Shown here: piece by piece, positions 43,491 to 51,013 of the stretch
How positions within the stretch are numbered: position 1 is the first letter of the stretch
Layout: the number at the start of each line of letters is the position of its first letter
Source: Porphyrobacter sp. AAP60
GTDB taxonomy: Bacteria > Pseudomonadota > Alphaproteobacteria > Sphingomonadales > Sphingomonadaceae
NCBI RefSeq assembly: GCF_001296025.1
Contig: NZ_LJHV01000005.1
Location: forward strand, 1-56,684
DNA length: 56,684 nt
Reading direction: 5' to 3'
Notes under the pieces: model-generated
What the model was told of the DNA's origin: nothing
The model's input: the letters and a program-made list of their open reading frames with translations, nothing else
The model's database searches: none
Program-made: the position numbers and the translations under genes

Positions 43491-44162
43491 ATGAGCCGCG
43501 CTTCGGAACAGGCCTACTCCGCAATCCGCGCCTTCTTGTTGAGCGGCGAGGCCAAGGCGGGCGAACAGCTGACAGAAGACCAGTTGACCCAGATCACCGG
43601 CGTCAGTCGCACCCCCGTGCGCGAGGCAGTGCGGCGGCTGGAGGATGAACTGCTGCTGGTGCGCAGCGATACCAAACGAATGTTCGTGGCCGATTGGAGC
43701 CGTGACGATATCGAGGAAATGTTCGCGCTGCGCCAGATGCTTGAATGCCATGCAGCAGAACGCGCCGCACGCCGCCTTTCCGGCGCGCAGATGGACAAGC
43801 TGGAAGCTGTCAATCTGGCGTTGAAAGCGGCGATCGAGCAGCCCGTTCCCGATGTCGCGCGCTTTCTGGAAGCCAATCGCGCATTCCATGAAGTGATCAT
43901 CGATGCCGCCCAGTCGCCGCGTCTCGCGCAGATGCTGGCAAAACTGGTGGAGGCGCCCGTGGTGCTGCGTACGGCACGCACCTATTCGCCGGAAGACCTG
44001 CGCCAGTCAGCCCGCGATCATGACGAACTGGTCGCCGCCTTTGCTGCCCGCGATGCCGATTGGGCGCGTGCAGTCATGGGCAGCCACCTGCGCCGCGCCT
44101 TCCACACCTTCGTCAAAACCGTTGGCGCCGCCAACACGGCCGATAGCATCGGGGAGCCATAG
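43491..44162 (+). CDS. GntR-family regulator, FCD (FadR) subfamily
   Basis: A 223-residue regulator: N-terminal winged helix (ASEQAYSAIRAFLLSGEAKA, then QLTQITGVSRTPVREAVRRL) and an all-helical FCD ligand domain (about 85-215) with its metal-site pattern: D/E and histidines in FLEANRAFHEVIIDAAQS and RDHDELV. It most likely represses the receptor and the catabolic operon that flank it until a pathway acid or CoA ester binds. ATG 43491 (MSRASEQAYS) is preferred to the frame opening at 43326. Confidence 0.9.
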   Translation: MSRASEQAYSAIRAFLLSGEAKAGEQLTEDQLTQITGVSRTPVREAVRRLEDELLLVRSDTKRMFVADWSRDDIEEMFALRQMLECHAAERAARRLSGAQMDKLEAVNLALKAAIEQPVPDVARFLEANRAFHEVIIDAAQSPRLAQMLAKLVEAPVVLRTARTYSPEDLRQSARDHDELVAAFAARDADWARAVMGSHLRRAFHTFVKTVGAANTADSIGEP

Positions 44163-44230
44163 CGGCATTGCAGGCCGATACCGGCTCTGCCGCGATCGGG
44201 CCGCGATCGGGTTGTCGCAGGCCGATTGCA

Positions 44231-44243
44231 ATTGTATACAAAT
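44231..44243. promoter_or_regulatory. Candidate GntR operator, site 2
   Basis: ATTGTATACAAAT, identical over 13 bases to site 1, core TTGTATACAA at 44232-44241, 47 bases before the lyase gene start. It would let the GntR protein control the catabolic operon directly. Confidence 0.8.
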
Positions 44244-44289
44244 TGGGTAATTCACCCTTGGGTTCCAAATCGGGAGCAGGCGAGTCACC

Positions 44290-45198
44290 ATGGGTTTCGA
44301 GAGCATCGAACTGGTCGAGGTCGGTCCGCGTGACGGGCTGCAGAACGAGCCTGATATCATCGCCACCGATGTGAAACTGGCCATGATCGACCGCATGATC
44401 GGATATGGCGCACGGCGGCTGGAGGTGGCGAGCTTCGTCCACCCCGCCCGCGTGCCGCAGATGGCCGATGCCGAAGCTGTGATCGCTGGCCTGCCCGACC
44501 GCGCAGACTGCACCTATATCGGCCTGGTGCTGAACAAGCGCGGCGTGATGCGCGCGCTCGCCACCCGTGATGGAGGAGCGCGCGGGGTCGATCAGGTCGG
44601 ATGCGTGGTGGTGGCCAGCGACACCTTCGGCCAGAAGAACCAAGGCCAGACCATCGCGGAAGGCATCGCCGAAACCCGCGCCATGCTGCGCTTTGCCAAG
44701 GCCGAAGGGATGCGTGCGCAGGTCACCATCAGCGCAGCCTTCGGTTGCCCATTCGAAGGCGAGGTGAAGCACGAAACCGTGCTCTCCATCGCCGCGGAAA
44801 TTGCTGCCGAAGCGCCGGAGGAAATTGCGCTCGCCGATACCATCGGGGTCGGCACGCCTTTCGAAGCGGGCGAATTGTTCGGCAGGCTCGGCGCATTGCT
44901 TGGGCCTGCGATCCCGATGCGCGCCCATTTCCACAACACCCGCGGCACCGGCATCGCCAATGCATGGGCGGCCTATCAGGCGGGTGTCAGGGTATTCGAC
45001 GCCTCGCTCGGCGGGCTGGGCGGGTGCCCTTTTGCCCCGCGTGCAACGGGCAATATCGCCACTGAAGACCTCGTCTACATGATGGTGCGGTCTGGTGTGG
45101 CAACGGGCATTGATCTGGACGCGGCCATCGCCGCGAACAAATGGTTTGCGGGACATCTGGGGCGCGAATTGCCTTCGGCGGTCGCCCGCGCAGCATAA
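44290..45198 (+). CDS. HMG-CoA lyase-like aldolase
   Basis: A 302-residue HMGL-like TIM barrel. The catalytic R14 and D15 are in VEVGPRDGLQNE; the metal histidines are in RAHFHNTRGTG; C246 lies in GLGGCPFAPRATGN. Classic HMG-CoA lyases read CPYA(K/Q)GA(T/S)GN, so P250-R251 replace the usual residues before ATGN in the glycine-rich loop, and DTYG is NTRG. It should cleave a 3-hydroxyacyl-CoA (or related) between C2 and C3, but the substrate may differ from HMG-CoA. First gene of the hyuAB operon. Confidence 0.85.
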   Translation: MGFESIELVEVGPRDGLQNEPDIIATDVKLAMIDRMIGYGARRLEVASFVHPARVPQMADAEAVIAGLPDRADCTYIGLVLNKRGVMRALATRDGGARGVDQVGCVVVASDTFGQKNQGQTIAEGIAETRAMLRFAKAEGMRAQVTISAAFGCPFEGEVKHETVLSIAAEIAAEAPEEIALADTIGVGTPFEAGELFGRLGALLGPAIPMRAHFHNTRGTGIANAWAAYQAGVRVFDASLGGLGGCPFAPRATGNIATEDLVYMMVRSGVATGIDLDAAIAANKWFAGHLGRELPSAVARAA

Positions 45199-45221
45199 CA
45201 GCACAACAGCAAGGACACGGC

Positions 45222-47279
45222 ATGACGTACAGGTTGGGTGTAGATGTAGGCGGGACTTTCACCGACCTGCTGCTGTTTGACGAGGCGAGCGGCGGATTCT
45301 GGCGGCACAAGACGCCTTCGACCCCGCATGATTCCTCCGAAGGCATCCTGACGGGCGTAAAGGCGATCATGGCGCAGGCCGGGATCACCGCCGAAGACAT
45401 CACCTATTTTCTGCACGGCACCACCGTGGCGACCAATGCCGTGCTGGAGGGCAAAGGCGCGAAGGTCGGCCTTGTCACCACGCAGGGTTACCGCGACATC
45501 ATGCAGATCGCGCGCAGCTTCGTACCCGGCGGACTTGCGGCGTGGATCGTATGGCCCAAGCCGCAGCCATTGGCGCGGCTGGAACACACGGTCGAAGTGC
45601 CGGGCCGGATGGACGCCCAAGGGCGCGAGGTCGCGCCATTGGATGAAGACGCGGTGCGCGCCGCGCTGCGCAAGCTTAAGGGTGACGGGATCGAGGCGCT
45701 GACCGTCAGCCTGATGAACGCTTACCTGAACGGCGCGCATGAAGCGCGGATCGGGGAAATCGCGGCCGAGGAACTGCCCGGCATACCCGTCTCGCTGTCC
45801 CACGAAGTCCTGCCCGAAATGCAGGAGTATGAACGCACTCTCTCGACTGTGGCGAACGCGGCGGTGCGCCCGGTGGTGTCGAAATACGTCTCCAACCTGC
45901 GCGACCGGTTGGCGACCGAAGGCTTCAAGGGCCGCTTGTCGCTGCTGCGGTCTGACGGCGGCTTGATGAGCAGCCAGAAGGCCGAGGAACACCCCGTCAA
46001 CATCCTGATGTCCGGCCCCGCAGGCGGGGTGACCGGCGCGCTGTGGGTGGCGAAGAATGCGGGCTTCGAGAATATCCTGACGCTGGACGTAGGCGGCACG
46101 TCTACCGACGTGGCGCTGATCCAGGGGCTTGAGCCGCGCCGTCAGCGCACGACCGAAGTGGGGCACCTGTCGGTGCGCGCTTCGGCGCTCGACGTGAAGA
46201 CCGTGGGCGCGGGCGGCGGGTCGATTGCCCACGTGCCGCAATTGACCGGCGCGCTGCGCGTCGGCCCGGAAAGCGCGGGCGCGGTGCCGGGGCCGGTCGC
46301 CTATAACAAGGGCGGCACGCTGCCTACCGTCACGGACGCGAACGTGGTGCTGGGCTATCTGCCCGAAGACCTGCTCGGCGGCAGTTTCAAGCTGGACCGT
46401 GAAGGCGCGAAGGCGGCGGTGCAGACCATTGCCGATGCGCTTGGCATCAGCCTGATGGAAGCGGCGCGCGGGATCATCGATATCGTCAATGAAAACATGT
46501 TCGGCGCGCTGCGCATGATCTCGGTGCAGCAGGGCTATGACCCGCGCGAATTTGCGCTGATGGGCTTTGGCGGCGCGGGGCCGCTGCACGTAAATGCCGT
46601 CGCACGGTTGATGGGCAGCTGGCCCGCAATCTCGCCCGTTTCCCCCGGCGTGCTGTGCGCGCTGGGCGATGCCACCACCCGGATGCGGACGGAAACGGCG
46701 CGCAGCTTCTCGCGCCTCGCCAAGGATACGGCAATCGCCGATCTGGTCGCGGTTCTGGATGACATGGCACAGCAGACCCGCAGCGAATTGCTGGCCGATG
46801 GCATCCCCGAGGACCAGATAACCTCGCTGTTCGAAATTGACGTGCGCTATGCTGGCCAAGCCTTTGAAGTGCCGCTGACAATCACGCAGGCGGTGCTGGA
46901 GCAGGACGGGATCGAAGGCATCCTCGCCCGCTTTGATGAAGAACACCTCAGGCTGTTCACCTTCAACATGGATACCCCCCACGAAATCGTGAACCTGCGC
47001 GCCGTGGCACAGGGGCAGGCCCCCGCCCTGCCCGCCGCGCAGCTGCCCAAGGGCGACGGCGACCCGTCAGCCGCCAAAATCCGCGACCACACGGTATGGA
47101 TCGACGGGGCCGAGCGCGCCGCCGTGATCTACGACCGCGCCAAGCTGCGGCAGGGCGACGTGATCGAAGGCCCGGCGGTCATCACAGAAATGGATTCGAC
47201 CACGTTGGTCGAACATGATTGCCGCGCCGCCGTGGATGCTGTGGGCAACATCCTCATCACTCTGAAAGCGAAGGGTTAA
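45222..47279 (+). CDS. Hydantoinase/oxoprolinase A-type subunit (HyuA)
   Basis: A 685-residue ASKHA-fold ATPase: the phosphate loops are GVDVGGTFTDLLLFD (D8) and LTLDVGGTSTDVALIQG, with FLHGTTVATNAVLEGKGAKV and SGPAGGVTGALWVAK between. HyuA works with HyuB in ATP-dependent opening of hydantoins, oxoproline or lactams, or in ketone carboxylation. The ATG 45222 has AAGGA ten bases upstream; the open frame from 45141 is not used. HyuB follows four bases after the stop. Confidence 0.92.
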   Translation: MTYRLGVDVGGTFTDLLLFDEASGGFWRHKTPSTPHDSSEGILTGVKAIMAQAGITAEDITYFLHGTTVATNAVLEGKGAKVGLVTTQGYRDIMQIARSFVPGGLAAWIVWPKPQPLARLEHTVEVPGRMDAQGREVAPLDEDAVRAALRKLKGDGIEALTVSLMNAYLNGAHEARIGEIAAEELPGIPVSLSHEVLPEMQEYERTLSTVANAAVRPVVSKYVSNLRDRLATEGFKGRLSLLRSDGGLMSSQKAEEHPVNILMSGPAGGVTGALWVAKNAGFENILTLDVGGTSTDVALIQGLEPRRQRTTEVGHLSVRASALDVKTVGAGGGSIAHVPQLTGALRVGPESAGAVPGPVAYNKGGTLPTVTDANVVLGYLPEDLLGGSFKLDREGAKAAVQTIADALGISLMEAARGIIDIVNENMFGALRMISVQQGYDPREFALMGFGGAGPLHVNAVARLMGSWPAISPVSPGVLCALGDATTRMRTETARSFSRLAKDTAIADLVAVLDDMAQQTRSELLADGIPEDQITSLFEIDVRYAGQAFEVPLTITQAVLEQDGIEGILARFDEEHLRLFTFNMDTPHEIVNLRAVAQGQAPALPAAQLPKGDGDPSAAKIRDHTVWIDGAERAAVIYDRAKLRQGDVIEGPAVITEMDSTTLVEHDCRAAVDAVGNILITLKAKG

Positions 47280-47283
47280 GACC

Positions 47284-49173
47284 ATGCCAGCCCGCATCAT
47301 CGAACCCAACACCACCCCCTTTGCCAAGGTCGCCATCGACCCGGTGACCCTCGACATTATCGAAAACGCGCTGCGCAACGCGCGCATCGAAATGGACGCA
47401 ACGCTGGTGCGCACCGCCATGTCACCCGGCATCCGTGAACAGGGCGATGCCTTTCCGCTGATCGCCGATCCCGCCGGCAAGATGATCGTCGGCCAGTTCG
47501 GCAGCTTCATCGACGGCTTCCTGATCAGCTATGACGGCACGCTTGAGGATGGAGACATGATCTTCCTCAGCGATCCCTATTCCTGCGCGGGCGCGATCAG
47601 CCACTCGAATGACTGGCTGGTGATGCTGCCGGTTTTCAAGGATGGGCGCTTGATCGCCTTCACTGCGATGTTCGGCCACCAGAGCGATATCGGTGGTTCT
47701 GTGCCCGGCTCCATGCCGATCGGCGCGTCGTCGATCTTCGAAGAAGGCGTGCGCATTCCGCCCGTGAAGATCTGGAAAAAAGGCGAATACAACGAAGACC
47801 TGATGAAGCTGGTGATGCACCAGACCCGCAAGCCCGATTGGTGTCAGGCCGATCTCAACGCACTCATTGCCAGCTGCCGCGTCGCCGCACGCCGTGTGGT
47901 GGAGATGGCAGAACGGTTTGGCGATGACGTCTATGTCTCGGCCACGCAGGAACTGCTGGCGCGTAACCACCGGGCAATGAAGTCGCTGCTGGCGATGGCG
48001 GTGGCCGAGGAGCCCGTCAGCTTTGAAGATTACATCTGCGACGACGGCAAGGGATACGGCCCCTACAAGATCCGCTGCACCATGTGGCGCGATGGGGACA
48101 AGGTGATCCTCGATTTCGAAGGCACCGATCCGCAATCCGCCGCTTCGATCAACTTCTTCCTCAATGAAAACATGTTCAAGATGTTCTTCGGCATCTACAT
48201 GATCATGGTCTTCGATCCGCAGATCCTGTTCAATGACGGGTTCTACGATCTGATCGAGGTGCGCATCCCCGAAGGATCGCTACTGAAGCCGCGTTTCCCT
48301 GCCGCCCTGTCGGGCCGCACCCATGCGCTGGGGCGCATCTTCGACATTCTCGGCGGATTGCTCGGGCAGAAGACGCCGGAGTTCCTCAACGCCGCGGGCT
48401 TCTCCTCCTCGCCGCACCTGTTCTATTCAGGCTGGGACAGCCGCGAGGATGGCACCCGCGACTGGTTCCAGCTGTTCCAGATCGGCTTCGGCGGGATTCC
48501 GGGCCGCCCGATGGGTGACGGGCCGGACGGGCATTCGCTGTGGCCGGGCTTCACCAACGTCCCCAACGAATTCCTCGAACGCTACTTCCCCCTTCGCATC
48601 GAGCGCTATTCAACCGCGCCCGATAGCGGCGGCGCGGGGCTGCATCGCGGCGGCAATGGCATCCACATGACCTACCGCTTCCTCGCCGATGGCGAGATTG
48701 CGATCCATGACGACCGCTGGTTCGTGCCCCCGTGGGGCGTGAATGGCGGGCATCCCGGCGCGCGGGCGAAGAAGGTGCTCGAACGCGCCGATGGGACGCA
48801 AGAAATCGTCGGCAACAAGGTCGAGAGCGTCGCAGTGAAGGCGGGCGACTTGCTGCACTTCATTACCTGGGGCGGCGGCGGCTGGGGAGATCCGCTGGCA
48901 CGCGATCCTGAACTGGTCAGTCTCGAAATCCGGCAAGGTCTCGTCACCCCTGAAGGCGCGCGCGCCTACGGTGTCATCGCGGATGGCGAAGGCGCGGTGG
49001 TCACCGCCGCAACCACCGCACTGCGCAGCGAAATGACTGCCAGCCGCGGCGAACTGCCATTGTTTGATTACGGCCCCGGCATTGATGCACTGCGGGCGAA
49101 CTGCGAAGCCGAAACCGGCCTGCCCGCCCCCGTCCAGCCTGTCTGGACGAGCCTCAGGGAGGCCGCAGAATGA
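47284..49173 (+). CDS. Hydantoinase/oxoprolinase B-type subunit (HyuB)
   Basis: A 629-residue partner of HyuA. PVTLDIIENALRNARIEMDA, REQGDAFPLIAD, FLSDPYSCAGAISHSNDW with FGHQSDIGGSVPGSMP (metal-type histidine and aspartates), and the C-terminal SGGAGLHRGGNGI with WGGGGWGDPLARDP are the family's conserved blocks. The pair could be a hydrolase or a carboxylase; the sequence alone does not say which. ATGA overlap with caiB downstream. Confidence 0.92.
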   Translation: MPARIIEPNTTPFAKVAIDPVTLDIIENALRNARIEMDATLVRTAMSPGIREQGDAFPLIADPAGKMIVGQFGSFIDGFLISYDGTLEDGDMIFLSDPYSCAGAISHSNDWLVMLPVFKDGRLIAFTAMFGHQSDIGGSVPGSMPIGASSIFEEGVRIPPVKIWKKGEYNEDLMKLVMHQTRKPDWCQADLNALIASCRVAARRVVEMAERFGDDVYVSATQELLARNHRAMKSLLAMAVAEEPVSFEDYICDDGKGYGPYKIRCTMWRDGDKVILDFEGTDPQSAASINFFLNENMFKMFFGIYMIMVFDPQILFNDGFYDLIEVRIPEGSLLKPRFPAALSGRTHALGRIFDILGGLLGQKTPEFLNAAGFSSSPHLFYSGWDSREDGTRDWFQLFQIGFGGIPGRPMGDGPDGHSLWPGFTNVPNEFLERYFPLRIERYSTAPDSGGAGLHRGGNGIHMTYRFLADGEIAIHDDRWFVPPWGVNGGHPGARAKKVLERADGTQEIVGNKVESVAVKAGDLLHFITWGGGGWGDPLARDPELVSLEIRQGLVTPEGARAYGVIADGEGAVVTAATTALRSEMTASRGELPLFDYGPGIDALRANCEAETGLPAPVQPVWTSLREAAE

Positions 49174-50351
49174 GCGCGCTTGCAGGCATAAAAGTCGTGG
49201 AAATGGGCCAGCTTCTGGCGGGCCCCTTCTGCGGCCAGTTGCTCGGCGACATGGGCGCAGACGTGGTCAAGATCGAGCCGCCGGGCGCGGGCGATCCGAT
49301 GCGCAACTGGGGTCAGGGTGACGAGAAAGTGCAGTGGGAAGTGATCGCCCGCAACAAGCGGTCGGTCACCTGCAACCTGCGCGTGCCCGAAGGTCAGGCG
49401 CTGGCCAAGCGCCTGATCGCCCAGGCCGACGTGCTGATCGAAAACTTCAAGCCCGGCACGCTGGAACGCTGGGGCCTAAGTCCGGCTGAACTTCACGCGA
49501 TAAACCCCGGTCTGATCATCGCCCGCATGTCCGGTTATGGGCAGGATGGGCCGTATAGCGACCGCGCTGGCTTTGGCGGGATCGGCGAGGCAATGGGCGG
49601 CTGGCGCTATATCGTGGGCGAGCCTGATCGTCCGCCATCCCGCATGGGCATTTCGATCGGCGATACGCTGTGTGCCACCTATGGCTGCATGGGCGTGCTT
49701 GCCGCGCTGCATCACCGCGAGAAGACCGGCGAAGGGCAGGTCGTCGATTCTGCTCTTTACGAATCCGTGTTGCAGGTGATGGAGGGCCTCGTCCCCGAAT
49801 ATGACCGCAACGGCGTGATCCGCGAACGCTCCGGCTCGGTGCTCAAAGGCATCGCGCCGTCGAACGTCTATAGCTGCAAGGATGGCAGCTACATGATCGG
49901 CGGCAACGGCGATGCGATCTTCACGCGATTGTGTCAGGCGATGGGCCGGCCCGAATTGGCGCAGGATGAACGTTATGCCACCCATATCGCGCGCGGAATC
50001 CATCAGGACGAACTTGACGCGCTGGTCAACGAATGGACCGGAACGCTGACAGTTGACGAGGTCGATGCGCTGATGACCGAATATTCGATCCCCGCAGGCC
50101 GTGTGTATCGCGCGCCCGACATGATGGCCGATCCGCATTTTCAGGCGCGCGAGGCTATCATCGAGGTCGAAACCCAGAACCGGGGGAAGATCAAGATGCA
50201 GAACGCCTTCCCCAAGCTGTCGAAAACTCCCAGCACGATCCGCCGCCCTGCGCCTGCCGCGCCGGGGCAGGACAATGCCGAGGTCTTCGCCGAAAGGCTC
50301 GGCATGGACGCGGGCGAGTTGGCACGGCTCACCGAAAGCGGGATCATCTGA
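49170..50351 (+). CDS. CaiB/BaiF-type (class III) CoA transferase
   Basis: A 393-residue enzyme with the family's opening GIKVVEMGQLLAGPFCGQLL and DMGADVVKIEPPGAGDPMRN. The catalytic aspartate is likely D165 in MGISIGDTLCATYG, and HHREKTGEGQVVDSALYES follows. It moves CoA between acids without a CoA-bound free intermediate, here probably activating the acid made by HyuAB. It overlaps hyuB (ATGA) and the amidohydrolase gene (TGATG). Confidence 0.9.
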   Translation: MSALAGIKVVEMGQLLAGPFCGQLLGDMGADVVKIEPPGAGDPMRNWGQGDEKVQWEVIARNKRSVTCNLRVPEGQALAKRLIAQADVLIENFKPGTLERWGLSPAELHAINPGLIIARMSGYGQDGPYSDRAGFGGIGEAMGGWRYIVGEPDRPPSRMGISIGDTLCATYGCMGVLAALHHREKTGEGQVVDSALYESVLQVMEGLVPEYDRNGVIRERSGSVLKGIAPSNVYSCKDGSYMIGGNGDAIFTRLCQAMGRPELAQDERYATHIARGIHQDELDALVNEWTGTLTVDEVDALMTEYSIPAGRVYRAPDMMADPHFQAREAIIEVETQNRGKIKMQNAFPKLSKTPSTIRRPAPAAPGQDNAEVFAERLGMDAGELARLTESGII

Positions 50352-50986
50352 TGGCTGGCCCCTCGGCATCCGACAATTATGCCGGTGTGTACGAGGGGCG
50401 GCTGCGGCCGGGAACACGGCCGGCGTTGCTGATTGTCGATGTGGTGGCGGCCTATCTGACTGAAGGCTCGGCGCTCTATATGGAAACAGCAGCGGCGGCC
50501 AAGGACAGCAACCGCCGGCTTGCCGATGCGGCGCGCGCGGCCGGGGTGCCGGTGGTGTTCACCAATGTCAGCTACCGCCCGGATGGTTCGAACGGCGGAG
50601 TGTTCTATCGCAAGGCCCCGGTGCTGAAGGCCTTTATCGAAGGATCACCGCTTGGTGCCTTCCCTGATGATCTTGCCCCAATGCCGGGTGATCGGGTGTT
50701 CACCAAGCAATACCCTTCCGCCTTCTTCGGCACAGAGCTGGCCGAGGGGCTGAAAACACAAGGCATCGATACGCTGCTGATCGGTGGCTATTCGACCTCC
50801 GGCTGCGTGCGGGCGAGCGCGCTCGATGCGATGCAATACGGCTTCATCCCGCTGGTGGTGCGTGATGCCTGCGCGGACCGCCACGAAGGCCCGCACGAAG
50901 CCAACCTGTTCGATCTTCAGGCCAAATATGCCGAGGTCATTAGCGAAATCGAGGCGCTTGACGTGATCGCGGCAGCGGCTGCCTGA
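50351..50986 (+). CDS. Isochorismatase-family amidohydrolase (N-carbamoylsarcosine amidase-like)
   Basis: A 211-residue cysteine hydrolase with the triad D30 (LLIVDVVAAYL), K119 (VFTKQYPSAFFGT) and C152 (GGYSTSGCVRASALDAMQYG). This triad and the GC(V/I)RASA end match N-carbamoylsarcosine amidase and related amide hydrolases. It would remove a carbamoyl or amide nitrogen from a ring-opened product of HyuAB. Last gene of the operon; it ends 27 bases before a convergent membrane-protein gene. Confidence 0.88.
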   Translation: MAGPSASDNYAGVYEGRLRPGTRPALLIVDVVAAYLTEGSALYMETAAAAKDSNRRLADAARAAGVPVVFTNVSYRPDGSNGGVFYRKAPVLKAFIEGSPLGAFPDDLAPMPGDRVFTKQYPSAFFGTELAEGLKTQGIDTLLIGGYSTSGCVRASALDAMQYGFIPLVVRDACADRHEGPHEANLFDLQAKYAEVISEIEALDVIAAAAA

Positions 50987-51013
50987 CCAGTCGGGCAGCG
51001 CGCCTTACAGCCG

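Noticed and set aside
45075..46982. 635-codon open frame on the minus strand
   Set aside because: It lies opposite hyuA, which has full family motifs. GC-rich third positions open long antisense frames; the translation is rich in Arg, His, Gln and Gly without motifs.
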